The position numbers and the translations under genes are program-made. Positions 13,877 to 27,673 of a DNA stretch of 64,000 bases are shown here, one piece after another. Source of the stretch: Rhea pennata (Eukaryota > Chordata > Aves > Rheiformes > Rheidae); assembly GCF_028389875.1 (NCBI RefSeq), contig NC_084702.1, positions 69,041,582 to 69,105,581 of the forward strand. The letters run 5' to 3'. Numbering within the stretch: position 1 is the stretch's first letter; each line of letters opens with the position of its first letter. A model generated the notes under the pieces. That model searched no databases and was not told where the DNA came from. It worked only from the letters and a program-made list of their open reading frames with translations.

Positions 13877-16800
13877 TTTGCTGTTCTATTGAGCATTATG
13901 AGGTCCCGTGGAATTTGGTTGAGCCTTGTTGATGTTTCTAGTGCTTCCATTTTTCATTTTTAGTGGATTTCTTACAGTCGGCTTTCATGCATACATGTTG
14001 TGTCTTTCTGTATGCATCTTTTCCTGAACACTTTTACTGAGTCCTGTGTGCATCTCATGCACTTACTTACCTGTTATTTTGACATTCTCAGTAGCTCATA
14101 CTTGCTTTGTCTTTTCAGTCTTGTCAATATGATTTACCTGCCACCATCATCTAGCTCAATGTAATCAACACATATGGGGGGTATGGAGGACACTGCACTT
14201 CCTAACTATAAACCTTGCAGATTTGTTTACTACATATTAGGTCCCTCCAAGTGTTCACAACATTTTCATGGAATTTTAAATAAACATGCTGTGTTTGATT
14301 TTCCACTTTCCTAGCTTAAACAGCTGTTGTATGTCTAGAGTTAAGGTCAGCTAGCTTTTCTGGCTTTCATATTGTGCTTAGGCAAATACCATTTATTTGT
14401 TTTTCCAGAGTGTTTTTGTACATTTCTTTCGAATGGAAAGTTAAATGCATTAAACTGTAATTAAAAGGTATATTTCTACATGTGTAATTTGAGAAACACA
14501 GATACTTAACTAATTTCAGTCTCCTATACAAACCCTCATTATTTAGTACACAGCTTATGAGAAGTCAAGTAAATTACTGAGTAAAAGATTTCTCTATAAA
14601 GAAAATTTGCAAAATACAAGTTGCTTTCACCTTTTTCCTCAACAACTTTCTTCTTTCTCCACACAGAACTACACACTCTCTCACATTATGGAGGCAGAAG
14701 TTTTCCTTTTTTCTCTTTCTTCTTCAGATTACTCCAGCCTGTCTTTTCTTCCTCTGCAGGAGTCTACTTTAGATCCTCTTTTATTGTCCATCTATATCTT
14801 GTTCTGCATAATCTCATCTGAAAAGATATCTCCATCTATCTTCTCTGCAGTGATTATCCACAAATCTACATCTACAAACCTTTCCTTTTGCCGTTTGTCC
14901 AAAAGAACGTTGACCTGTTTCCCTCATGTTTCTTTGTGAATTTTGCACCAGCAGACAAAGCTAGGCACAGATTAAGGACAGTTCTTGATCAGTCACCATA
15001 AAACTTTGTTTCTCACTTTCTTTCTTAACTACTATAGAAAACTGAACCAGCTTTTCAGCTCTGATCTCACATCCAGTCTCGGGCTTACAGATTCTTTTGC
15101 ATTGCTATTCTAAAATAGTGTGTTTCCTGCCCATCAGAACTCTTCATATACTTTACATTAAGCAGCTACTACAGAATAAACAGAATATTTTGTGCAAGAA
15201 GGAAACAAACCTCATGCTTTCCCAGCCAAGTACCATAAATACTAAGCTATATTCACATTCTGCCATGCTTATCTTTTTTCTGTCCCTATAATTCTTGCAT
15301 TTGTAGCCAAAACTGAAACAGGAACGGTACAGAACAGTTCTAACCCATATTATTCTGTGCTCTGAGAAATAAGAAATGCAGGCTTGGATTTCTTTAGGAT
15401 GAGATGATAATTAAATTTATGTTTCCAGGTTTTTGGTGAATGACCAAACTAGTATATTTTTATGCAAGATAGTATCTTTTTATGCAAGAGAGACAATAAT
15501 TTTTAGTACATGTGTTTTGTAAAGCCTAAGCCGTATCTGCTCAGGTGGCAAGCCCTACAAGAGAACTTCACACTGAAAGTCAACAGGAACACTGAATATG
15601 CCAGATGCAGATTTGCCAGTAAAATAAAACTAAAATCGCTTTAGAATTATAGAATTACTATTGGAGATTTTGCTGTGTGAAATTGCTTTTAGTTTCATAG
15701 CCTAAGGAAATGAGACTAACTGATCTCATTGTCTATGGTCTCCAGTCCATCTACCTCTAATCCATCTTTTATCCTATTGCCCAGTTTAAAACCACACTTG
15801 GAAGCGAGTGATTTCCCAAATCTAATAGAAACTTACAATTTTGTGAAAATTGTCAAATGAATGGAAAAGAGAGACCCAGATCAATGCTTCTTGCGTGGAG
15901 AAGGAAAGTCATGCAGAATTTAGTTAATGTTACATTTCCTTTTGCAAAAGGCATTTGGCTGGTCAGCATATTGCATATTGCTGGTCAGCAAAGTGCATGT
16001 TGGCCAGCCAGTCAACTCCTGCAAAAGCCATCCTGTCAGCATAGCTGAAGGTTGTGCTGACAGGTTAACTCCAGCCTAGCTATAGCATTTCTCTCTCTTG
16101 GCCAATGAAGTATCATGAATGATGTCAGGAAGAAGGAAGTTGGTATTATAGTGGGAAGGTGAAGCAAATTCTTAGAATATCAGGCTGTATTAGTTCCACT
16201 GCTTGTAGAAGAACATGTGTTTTTTCCAGGCTGGTTGCTGCTTTAATCATATATTATTGCCATGTTTTAGAAGTTAACTCCTGTTGACTCAGTATTGCAA
16301 AACTTTCTGAAAGAGCTTTTGTTCTCTAAAAATTATAGATGTACTATATTCAAGAGTACAAAGCATTCTTGGCTGTAGCCAAGAAATGTTTGGTACAACT
16401 GAGGGAATGGGGCAAAGTGTTAAAATGTCTCTAACCTGCTCATGTCTTTCACATCCTGGCACCATTCAGCATAGGTCAGTCCCACTGTATAAAATGGAAC
16501 TAGTTGGAAATAATTTTGTTTTGTACCACTTGTCTATAATTCAAACCTCATCTCCTGGTTTGAGAACAAGGATGGTACATAAATCATTATAAAAGCCAGG
16601 ATGAGAATTCTCTTGCTCTGTGCTGGCATAGTCGTTGCTGGCACAGAGCCCATCCCCACAGTTCAGGGTGTCTTTAGTCAGGTACTCCACCCAGACTTCA
16701 CACGCTAGTACTGCTTTCTTTCATCATGTAAGTGGGAGGTTTTACTGGGTGAATGTTAGACATTGTCATGTAAGTAGAGCTGCAGGAAAAACACAGGCCT

Positions 16801-17454
16801 CTATATTTTGTAGGATGCTACAAAGGACAAAGATTCCTGTTCCTCAATGATGTGAAGTATTCTGTTACCCTGAGCTTTTTTAAAGTAATAATCATTAAAA
16901 TGTTCTGGGGATGTAACATCTAGGGGATGTAATTTCACTGCAATCACTGAAAATGTCACTCAAATAGGTATAATTTAAATAAAGGTATAATTCTTGTTTG
17001 GGGTTATCAACATGCATGCTTATAGAAAGAGAGAAAAATATATTGAGAAATCACAGTTTTTTTCCATGCACTTATCCAAACACAAACAAATTAACTTTCT
17101 GAAGAATGACAGTTTGTTCCCAGGTTGAGAATTTATATGGTTTGGCTGTAAAGTCAAAAATAAAGTGGTTTATAAAGGAATTCAGTCATTGGCTGCTGCT
17201 TTTGTTATGAACATAGCTCTTCTAAAAAGCGAACTGAACATTTGACTAATGGAAAAAATATCTTATAAAATATCTTATAAAAGAAAATAGAAAGAGATTC
17301 AGTATTAGAGCCAGAATTTCCTGAACCTCAATGCCAGTTCTTATACGTATTCAGCACTGGAAAATAATCTCTCCCTCTCTCATAAATGGAATTAGTCATG
17401 TATTTTAGCTTAGGGTTTGGAGTGTTGTCCTAAAGAGTCTGACAGTCTTAAGTT
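13877..17454. other. Non-coding stretch between CR1 copies
   Basis: No supportable gene. A roughly 20-base imperfect tandem duplication lies near 15,452-15,488 (TTTTTATGCAAGA repeated). A perfect 9-bp inverted repeat (GCTCTGTGC/GCACAGAGC, loop 17) lies at 16,615-16,649. A TATCTTATAAAA tandem lies near 17,260-17,282. The open frames at 14,607-14,939 are low-complexity and TTC-rich and have no known match. Confidence 0.5.
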
Positions 17455-17976
17455 TAAAGTGTCTGGAATGCTGTGTCCAATTCTGAGCTCCCCAGTATGA
17501 GACGGACATGGGCATACTGGAGCGAGTCCAGTAAAGGGCCAGTAAGATGATTAAGGGACTGGAGAATCTGTCATATGAGAAAAGGCTAAGAGAGCTGGGA
17601 TTGCTCAGCCTGGAGAAGAGAGGCTTGGGAGGGATCTTGTCAATGTGTATAAATACCTGATGGGGAGATTAAATAAGATAGAGCCAGACTCTTCTCAGCA
17701 ATGTTCAGTAGAAGGTCAAAAAGCAATAAGCACAAACTGAAATACAGGAAATTTCATTTAAAGATCAGAAAAATCTTTTCTACTCTGAAGGTGGTTGAAC
17801 AGTGCAACAGGTTGCCCAGAGAGGTTGTGGAGTCTCCATCCTTGGAGATATTCAAAACCTGCCTGGACATAACCTTGGACAACCTGCTCTAGTTGACCGT
17901 ACTCAGAGGAGGGGGGTTGGACTAAATGATTTCCAGAGGTCCCTTCCAACCTCAACTGTTCCGTGATTCTGTGAAA
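17455..17976 (+). mobile_element. CR1 LINE 3' fragment, the longest in the window
   Basis: About 520 bp of CR1 ending in the characteristic 3' region. Recognisable landmarks in order are TGTGTCCAATTCTGAGCTCC, ACTGGAGCGAGTCCAG, GATTAAGGGACTGGAG, a GCTCAGCCTGGAGAAGAGA segment, TTGCCCAGAGAGGTTGTGGA, GGTTGGACTAAATGATTTCC and a terminal GATTCTGTGA. The open frame at 17,701-17,892 is the degenerate C-terminal end of the CR1 ORF2 protein (endonuclease plus reverse transcriptase; only its last segment is left here). It is 5'-truncated and inactive. Confidence 0.95.
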
Positions 17977-18604
17977 TGTTCACTAGAATGCCTGGATACC
18001 ACTTGGAAGGATTTTTCAGAAGTATTTATAACTTAATAGTTTCTAGCAATAATTCTGCCCATGAATACTTCCCTCAAATCTAAAGACTTCAAAGTATTTT
18101 GGAAACCTTAATTTACAGACATGGTAGTTATAACTGTAGTTAAAAAGCTATACATCTCAGTGAGATTTAGTGTCTGCCCTTTTTGCAGATGGGCAAGAGC
18201 TGTCCAAGATCACAAACTAAGGGATCCATTGGCAGAGATAAGAACATAACTCGGGAGCTCTGAGTTCTAATTCTCTTACTTCACACACGCAGAAGATGCA
18301 CATGCATTCCGCCATACACTTCCACCTTCTCCGCCTCTCCGATGATATCTGGAAGGCTTGGGTGTCCCCCATGATGCTCCATGCTTGGAATTTATTTCCT
18401 CCTCCTATCTTCAGAATTGCATTCCAGCATCTATGCTTTCCCTAAGGAAAGTAAATATAATTCTAGCTCATATAGTAGCAGCAGAAAGTTTCCAAATAAG
18501 AGCCTAGTTTTAAGGCTGTTGAAGCAGAGGAGAGACTTCTACTAATTCCACTTGCAGACAGACTGCAGAAGTGCCTCAGTTTTAGCAGTCACCCCACGTA
18601 TTTC

Positions 18605-18638
<34 letters not shown>

Positions 18639-21600
18639 ATAATACAATCAGTGCTTCCTGCTGACCTTTTAAATATCCATTTGGTACATTTAGCCCACAA
18701 GCTACCTTTTTTCTCCTGTCACTGTACCAAAAGCACAAACTATTTCCTAATGTTTTAGTTTGTAGTCATGGATGGATTATATGTAATTATTTAATTAATT
18801 TAGTGAAAGGTAAAAATGAATGCATTCAGTGAAATAAAATCAGTTTAATATCCAAGTGTATACTAATGAATTTAATTCTGTAACAAAACCACCCTTGAGA
18901 AACTGCTACTAAACTGTCAGATTCCTGCAGGGAAATTGTTTTTTCTTGCAGAATTTTAGCCAAGACTGTGGCAAAGCAGGAAAGACTACATACGAATTTG
19001 CAACAATTCACCTCCATTTAGTTTGCTACTGTTTTAAGAGTCCACTTAATATTATATATTTTACATATAGCAAGTCATATTTTCTAGATATTATATAGAA
19101 AAATGCTCAGATGCTATAATACTTAGGGTTGTAGAAACATCTAAATAAATCAATGTGTAGTTTCCATTATGTTTCTCACAGGGAACACTGAGAAATCTGA
19201 GAAAGCATATTCTGACCAGTAAGACTCTCAAAGAAGTAAGGAGGTTCATACAGACAGTTTTAGTAAAGCACTAAGGCCATGTGCTTGATTGCAGAGTCTT
19301 GTAAAGTATGAACATATAATTCCTAGAATTTACATTCTGTAATAATACGGAAAAAATGGATCTGTTTTGGCCTGTGGAATTCTTGTTAGAATGAGTTAGT
19401 TTTAACAGGAGAAATGTAAAGCATGTAAAGGAAAAGCAACGCTAATGATGTTATGATTGTGTGGAAATCTATCACAACTGATTTCTGAAGCACAGGAGGC
19501 TTTAATATCATTTTCTTCAGTAGAACGGCCTTGCCTTTGCCCCATAAAAGAGCTTAGACTGCTTTCTTCTTGCATCTGACTATTTACAATTGTCCAGTGA
19601 ATATGTCATTGACATATAATAGAGCTTTAATATTATGCTCAAACAAAACCTACATGTATGTCTAGTCTCACAAATGTGTCTGTTCTGAATGTAATCTCGT
19701 AAAAATGAATCACAGCATTTGATTACACTTTTTAACATTGTACATCACCCGAAGGACAAAGTGATTCGAGAGTGAGTATTAAAATGAAAAGGAGTAAGTT
19801 AAGCTAGCAAATAATGTTCAACGTAAGAAAGAATCTTCACACTTTGTATAGCAACATGATTGTTACTGTGTCCAGTGTACGTGTGTTCAGATCTGTATGC
19901 CCGTCACTGTCAATCTGTGATTCTTGGTACCTGTCCTGTGTAGCTCACAAACTAGTCCATAATGGACAAAAGAGATTTGCATCAGCGTGTTTCAGTTGGC
20001 AGTAAAAGTCTGAAGCAGATTAGGAATATTGCAGAAGTAACTGTTGAAATAAGTATGTCCTTTGGTATATTTAAAAAATTTGGCAGCATTTAACTATGAA
20101 GATGAATTGATCTGTATTATTAAATAGCTTGTAATTTTTGTTCCAGTCAGCTTACTTCATAAAATGTATCTGCAGAAATTAAAACCAGAGTAGCAAATGT
20201 TTATATGTAGCTATGGCTCTGCAAGTGAGATAAAAATCACTTTGCTGAAATCTGTTTGAGGAAAAAAGAACAGAAAAACAATACAATAAGAAGGTCCATA
20301 TGATCCAGTGGACTTCTATGACCCACTCAGTCTGCTTATTTCTAAAATGTATGTTTACATTTGAATGCCTAAATTATCCATCCGTACTGTCTGCAACTGA
20401 TTTGTCCCCTTTAGGTGCCATTGCTATTTGCACTGTCTTGAAAGACTGTCTCCAGTGAGTACTCAAAACCTTAATTATTATATTGGCTAGTTCTTAGAGG
20501 CTTGATAGGTTCTGCGTGCTTGAGCTGCTTCAGAGCTGCCTTTTTTCTGCGTGCTGGTGATACCCACCCAAAACTATAAAAGTGGATGCAGATTAAAGTT
20601 GTTCAGCCTTCTTAGATATGTAACCATCCTTTTTGCTTGCACTCAAGTGGTCCAAAAAACTTGAAGTGGAAAAAGACCTTATGGAGACAGAGATCTGGCT
20701 GTTCCAACTCAGTTAAATAAACAGTGTCTTGGATTTGATAGTCTGGAGCTGGTATCAGTTAAACAGTGTCAGATCATATATTCAGCAGTTTCAATGGATT
20801 ATCTCAAGGATTTAATTAAAAGAATAATTTAAAACATGGCTGTGTTATTAGATTTTTCTGTTGAAATTATAGAAAATATGTTACTAATCCAGGCATGCAG
20901 CCAAGAAGATGCAAGCATACAGCTATAAAAGGTAACATTGAAAAGGCAATATGAAAAGATAGGAGTAACAATAAAGTCTGAAGGTATGGATTCAAGTTTC
21001 AATAAAAATGACTTATATCAAGTGAAAAGGTCATACTTTATGTAAGCAAGGATTTAAAAGCCTGAGTTGTGTTGTTACCTAAAGTAATATCCATGCTTAC
21101 GGGCTTTTTTTTTTCCTGTTATTTCTTTGTGTTTAAATGTCAACATAAGGTTTTTATTTCAGGGGATGTGAAAGAAATATTGTGGATTTACCACAAAATG
21201 AGTATTTGAAATATGATTGGGTAACTCTGGACGCCTACAGAAAATGACTGATTAAAGCTAATTATAATGGGATATGAAACAAAATGGACTGATGTTAATT
21301 ACAGAGGGCGATAGTAGTTTTCGGGTGATCTGAATTTCTAATCTTAAAGTTATTTCAACTGTTAGTAAAATTTACTAGTTTGCTACAAGTTACTATGAAG
21401 TCCAACATACAAAGGGCAAATGTGAAGATTCTGATGCTTATGCCTTTTCTTTGATTCTGTGTAAGTATCAAACACTTCTAAAAGAAATATCATTGATAGT
21501 TCAGATTTATGACCTTCATAATTTCTTCTTATGACATTTTTATGAAATATCCTTAGCCCAATTAAAACATGCAGACCTGACATTTCAGATGTTTTGGTAT

Positions 21601-24600
21601 AAAAAGCCATCCTTGTTTATTTGCAGTTATTAAAATTTTTGAATTTCAACCAGATTTTTTTTTACTTGAAAATCAGATCATTTGGCTTGCAAACAGTTCT
21701 AAACTGACCACTGCAGCACCCCACTTTCATACCTTCTCCCTCAGCCCTGCAAAATGAGTGGAGGTTTTATTGTTTTGAACAACTACACAGTTTTAAAGGG
21801 AGAGAACTCTTGACTGCGGGGTGTTCCAAGCTGAAATCATTATCCATTATAATAAAGCTTATAAAACTTGATAAATATAGTATAGACCATAGGTCCAATC
21901 TGAGAGTGGGTGCAAAGGACAAAATTCACAGTCACTGAAGCTATACGATAAACAGACCGAATCAGAAACATTTATTGCAAAACCAGATATACCTTGATGT
22001 GTTGATACATGGTATAATCAAATGTCCTTTTCAGGCTCAGTTTTTTCACCAAATGCTGTGAAATTACTGAAGAAAAGTGTGAAAGTAGATTTTGCTCTAA
22101 TGTAGAATATATTATTTTATTCTTTGAAAGCTTTTCTTCAAATTCTGTTCAGAGGCTATTTCTTCATTATTTAACCAAGGAATATACAAACTCCACAGGG
22201 GAGTCATGCAAACTGAAAGAGTCATATTTATGTTTAAAAAAACCAAAAACTCAGTATATATTTGATATCAGCAAAGGTGAGGGAGCAGCATTTTTATGCC
22301 CTTAGTTTGTTAAAGCGAAACACTATCCATGGTACAAAACCTAATATCCTACATTTAATTAATGTTTATTCATGAAGCCATCTGTTTACATTTGCTGCAC
22401 AATGAAGACATCTCAGCCTTTGAAACATGAATTTTCCAAAATAGTTTCTTGTAGCATGTTTCATTTACTATCAGAGATGGAATTATCACCCTTTAGAAAT
22501 GCACTGATCAGTAGAAGACACAATACTGTCCTTGCAAATTCTGAGGAAGAGAGTGAGTGAGTTAATGAATGAGTGGGTTAATTAATAAATTTACCTTTAA
22601 CCTCTTGAGATTACAGTGTAAGTCTTAATTCTGTAAACAAGTACATAAAAGTCTCACAGTCTACAACCTCAGTGTCATTTCCTTATACTTACAAAATAAA
22701 TGAAAAATCAAAAACACAAGTCATCATGATGGGGAATCTCTGAGAAATAGCAGCCTGTGTTGAAGATGTGAGGTAGATCAGGTTAGTGCTATACTTCATT
22801 CAGTCTATATAATCATCATGAAAAAATGGGAAGTAAATGGAAATTTGAACTCAGGGTGAATTTGCTTCCTTCAGAGGTGCAGATTGCAGCTTTTAGGAGC
22901 TTCAGTATTTTTCCCTGTAAACCTGTAATTAAATAAATATGGTTTTACTGGAAGATGAACAGCTATGTGAAATTTAAGAGGGCTGTGACCCAGCAGCAAT
23001 GATCCTGTTACTGGTTTGGTATGTAGAAAGTTCAGAGTAGTTTGTAATGACACACTCCTCATAAGGAAGCTTTGTGATTTTTTACTCGCATTATGGATCA
23101 ACACTATGTATTTGAACACCTGAAGAAAATAATTTGTTTATAAAATGTGTTAAATGCTGGGCTACTTAGGAATTAGGTACAGGAATATATCTGTGAAATG
23201 CCACCAAGATTAAAGCTAGGTATGGTAAATCCTCCATGCATATCCACATATTTCTTTATTAAGGAAAGTATAATGCTTTAGGTCACAGATTACAATGCAT
23301 TTATTTTAGTTATTTAAAGCTCAGGAAAATGAAGGTTGATGGGTTTATCCACATTGTTGCCAGCAATTTCTCTCAAAGAACTGTAAGAAAAGCTTTTTCC
23401 CTTAGTTTTAGATGACCAGGAAAGCACTGTTTTATTCTTCCGGCTAAGCAGTGGGCTATTTCATCACCACATGGCATTAGTAGCCTTTAGTGTGCAATCA
23501 CAAAGCTCTTTTATCAACAAGCTTAAAACTCGGGGGAAGTGTTTGAGAAATGTTCCTGTTCACAAGTAATGGGACTTTGAGTGTTTGTATCAGTTTGATT
23601 AGAGTAGTAATTTTTGGTAGTTATGTTTTTACAGAATAACTGTAGATCACTTAAGCAATGCAAGTTTAATTATACAACATGTACTCAGAAAAAGACAAAA
23701 AAACAGCTCCTTTTACGATTTCATACTGAGGACCTCCGGAGAAAAGAATATTGAAACAGAAAACAATCATTTCTCTAATAGTTTTCTCTGCTCCTGCAGC
23801 TATTGTTAATTATTGAACATATTTGTGACTGAACAAGAACATTTATTATAACCCCAGCAGCCAGGTTCTTTCTACTACAGTGTTACCACAATCATAATGC
23901 TTTGAAGAGAGACTCCAGACACAGACTACGCCAAAACGGGCTATTTCCGTGACAGGGAACAAAGAAACTGTGCTAGAGCTAAGGTCACAGCTCTCTTCAG
24001 TATTACCCTGGTGCTGCAGGCACTAGGATCCTGACGAGCCTTTTCCTCCACCCAAACCCACCATGTGTGTTCATCAGGAAAAAGCTGTTTAGGTGAGGTA
24101 TCCAGTGGCAGGAGCAAAGCAGATGCCTGAAAATCATTTGAAAAGGAAAATTTTATCTGATTCTTTACTGCTCAGTACCAATATTTTATTTTTTATTTCC
24201 CTCTTCTGTGTCATCCTACATCTCAAATTCCTTCCACATATGTCTCTTTTAGACTTTTCTCCCTTACTATTTACTCCCTGACCTTTACGATTTTTCTTCC
24301 AAAAGTTCTCTACTCCTTTGCTTTCTGTAAAGTTTTAGTCTTGTTTAGTCTTGCATACACCTGTATGCAGGCATCTTTCCCCAAAAGTGTGAAAATACCA
24401 AAAGACTGGATGCCATTACATTGTTCATTAAGATTTTGTGTAATTAAAGATTGTCAGAAATTTTTCATCACAACATTTTTTTTGGAAACAGGAAAAGTTC
24501 TGATCAAACTGATATTATTTGAATATTTGCTTAGATTTCAGAAGATATTAGAAAATTTCAAAACAAAATATTTTATATTGATATTTATTTCATGATATTT

Positions 24601-26239
24601 TGGATTTATGAAAATTTGCATTGGTTAAAAAAGAATTGGTGACAGTCTGAAATTCTGAAGTAAAAAATTTCTAAAAATTTCTTAATAGACAGCTTCCATT
24701 TTGAAGGGGTATTTTGAAAATATTTTGAAATGAAAGTAATCTTTAAGAGTCAAAACAAAATATTCAAGTTTTGATCTGTTTCGATCAACATTTTAAGTTC
24801 TTAAGAGCACAAACTTTTTCTATACAGTATATAATACAATGGGATTCCATCTTTGTTCTCAGGTCTGTTATAATAAATATGATTTGAATAAAGGTAATTT
24901 GATATAGAAATACTTGGGTGAGAGTCTGCTTTATGCAGGAGGTGAGATCAATACTGTCTTACTCCTTTCTGATCACTGAAATATGAACATTCCAGTGGTA
25001 CTATTGTAACTTTGGTAAAAACAATATTTTTATGTCAGTCATATTATGTAGGGATCATTTCTAACACCGGTTCATTGTATCACTTTCTGATAAAAGCAGT
25101 CAAGAGAGCAGAATAAAATTTGATGATAGGATAGAGCCGTATGTTTTTTGATATAGTATTAGGTAACAGAAGTTGGAAAATGCAGATGAAAGTCTGTTTC
25201 TAAACATAGCAGACTGCAGGAAAAAACAATTTTTACATATTTTTATTTAGCAATCATATCCATACATTTCCTCTTAGAATTAGACTTTCTTTTAAATGTG
25301 GAACAATTGCATATTTTTTTAAGTCACTATGAAGTGATCTAGAACTAAAAGACAGCTTGTGCTTGGGGGCAGTTCTTTTATTTATCAAACTCTCTGTTCC
25401 CAGCACTGAACTGACAATCAGATTTCTGTCCTCTCTAAAACAGAGAACATTTACTATTCAACCGAGTGCCGTCTTTAAACTACTGTTAACCTTATGTCAA
25501 ACCTGAGTAACTTCAGCGCAAACATATTTTTGCCATTCAGTTGTATGTTATCTAGGCCATTTTATATATGCACATGAAAAAGAAACTGTTTATTGCTCTC
25601 AATTAAATCTGCTCCTCTCTAATGGTAATGTAATGTTTAACTGCAAAATAATTCCATAATATTTTTATTGGTTTCGTCAGCTCTATTGAAATGAAAAACA
25701 AAACAAAACAAAACAAAGGAATATCCTGGTAACTGAGCGGTACTCCTTCCGTCTCCAGTCTATCCAGACTGTTGTTGGTGTTAGTTTTAAACATCGTTTG
25801 TTTGGTTTCAAATTATTTAAAGTGAGAAGATCTCATAAGAAACAGGGTGATGAAGTTGGTAATTTCATGTATAAATATTTTTTCTTGCACTGGCAGATAA
25901 ATTGCCCATTGCTCGCCTAAATTATTTCTTCACAATATAGTTTAGCCAGATGAGATGACAAAGGAGAGCCCCTTAAACACAATAGCTTTTTGGTAAAACA
26001 TTTCATTTCAGTCTGGCACAGGTACCAAATCCAGTCGCCCAATAGATGTGAGGCTGCTGTGTGTTCATGTCCTCGGGTTCACTCAGTGGTGAAGCTGAGA
26101 AGGTTTCCTGCTGGGGAACATAGGTGGGCACATACACATGTGCACGCACATATACACACACAGCCACACAGATCACCGTAGACTGAAATCTGCTAGTGGT
26201 ATATACACATATACATGCATGTTTACACGAAGTATGAAT
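17977..26239. other. Long AT-rich non-coding stretch
   Basis: No coding exon, RNA gene or recognisable transposon end was seen in about 8.3 kb. Simple sequence includes a 27-base T run at 18,608-18,634, an (AAAAC)n run at 25,695-25,717, and CA/TG-rich sequence at about 26,129-26,175. It is probably PRLR upstream or intronic DNA. Confidence 0.5.
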
Positions 26240-26720
26240 CACTCCAATAGGAGGTCTTAGCTACTCAGTCCACCCAGTAGCTGACCCCGAATCTCCTGGT
26301 TTCCCCAGTTGCTGGCGCCTTGACATAGGAGCCAGTCCCACTCCAGCAGCTGGTACTCTGTCCTCTTCTACTCACTGGCTGGTCCAGCTGGAAGTTCACT
26401 AGTGTGCAAATTAACCCGAACAGAGCTCTCAGAACGGAGAGCTCACCCACGTAGACGGTGGTTAGAAACAGGACTTGGAGAATGGAAACTAGACTGTGGC
26501 AATCAGGCACACAGTCCAGTCAAACAAGTGTGCTGACCAGCTAGCTACCTGTTTACACTTGGCTGACTCCTTCAGTCTGCAAGGTGTACTGGGAGGGAAT
26601 TTATTTCCGTTGACTCAGCCTCTGGCTAGCTGATTCAGTGTGCCCCATTTGCACTGATTACGTTGCTAGAGTTCCTTCCTCCTTCCCATCACAGTTCATC
26701 TGGTCCTGTCCCAGCTGTTG
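26240..26720. repeat. Unidentified repeat-like block, possibly LTR-derived
   Basis: About 480 bp of markedly higher GC content sit in AT-rich surroundings, rich in CTGG/CCAG phrases and with few long homopolymers. The composition resembles a degenerate retroviral LTR or other inserted element, perhaps on the minus strand, but I recognise no family and see no clear target-site duplication or terminal TG...CA pair. The minus-strand open frame at 26,265-26,510 has no recognised domain. Confidence 0.25.
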
Positions 26721-27003
26721 TGCATATTGTCTATTAGCTTTTAAATGCACAGCCTAGCACAGTCTACTAGTAAATCTAAACTGCATGCTAAATTGCTATT
26801 TTTTGTGCTTTTATTGATACAGATAATAGAAAAAGTGAACTGTAACAAGTATTTTCCCATAGTCATTATTTCTCTTGATATTTAAACTTATTGAATTAAA
26901 GTGTCTGTATTTAAATCAGCTACTACCAAGAGGGATTTTTTGGTCTTTATGTTTTAGGAATAAAGTAATGATACGTGCAGTAAGTATACTGATACTGGAA
27001 TTA

Positions 27004-27006
<3 letters not shown>

Positions 27007-27035
<29 letters not shown>
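27007..27035 (+). repeat. Poly(T) tract of 29 bases
   Basis: An uninterrupted run of 29 T residues is followed directly by GCAG, so it looks like an extreme polypyrimidine tract with a 3' splice acceptor. No exon after it can be supported from the sequence. It is one of several long T runs on the + strand. Confidence 0.95.
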
Positions 27036-27037
<2 letters not shown>

Positions 27038-27542
27038 AGATTATCAACTGATTGGACATTCATGAGAGAGCAGAACAAAAATCTCACACACATGAATCAT
27101 TTAGGTAGGAAACTGTACCTTGTATTTCATGAATATGCCCTCTATAAGTAATATTTATTAACATCATAGTAAAATAACAAGTATGAGCTTGGTAGTTGGT
27201 AGAGCTGAACTTGCATAGTATTTCAAGAGCAAATTTTGAGTTCTAATTTAAATTCGCACTTTCAAACACTAAAACTTTACAGCTTATGCTTTTCTTGTTT
27301 GCAAAAGACTGAAATAAAAATCCTGAAATTATGGCTACGCATACAGACCACCATGGAAGAAAACAGAATCTTCATCAGCCATGAAACTGGAAGAATAAGA
27401 TTGTCATTGTTAGCTAAATCATTCTTTATTGGGAAAAGAAAGGCAGGGTGGTGGTGTTCAGGAAAGAAAACAGTAAGAAAGATCAGTTCCTGGTTTTTGG
27501 TACATTTCTAGTATGAGTTTGGGCAAAACATCTCATCTCATT

Positions 27543-27673
27543 TTTCTCTGGAGATATTCAAGGCCTGCCTGGATGCAATCCTGTCTAACATGCTCTAGGT
27601 GACCCTACTGAGCAGGGGGGTTGGACTGGATGATCTCCAGAAGTCCCTTCCAACCTTACTGATTCTATGATCT
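27543..27673 (+). mobile_element. CR1 LINE 3' end, short fragment
   Basis: About 130 bp match the terminal part of CR1: CTGGAGATATTCAAGGCCTG, a CTGCTCTAGGTGACCC-like segment (here ATGCTCTAGGTGACC), GGTTGGACTGGATGATCTCC and a terminal GATTCTATGA. This is a strongly 5'-truncated insertion in the sense orientation of PRLR. Confidence 0.93.

Noticed and set aside
14607-14939. 110-codon Ser/Phe/Leu-rich frame
   Set aside because: Low-complexity TTC-rich sequence with an overlapping alternative frame; no recognised protein.
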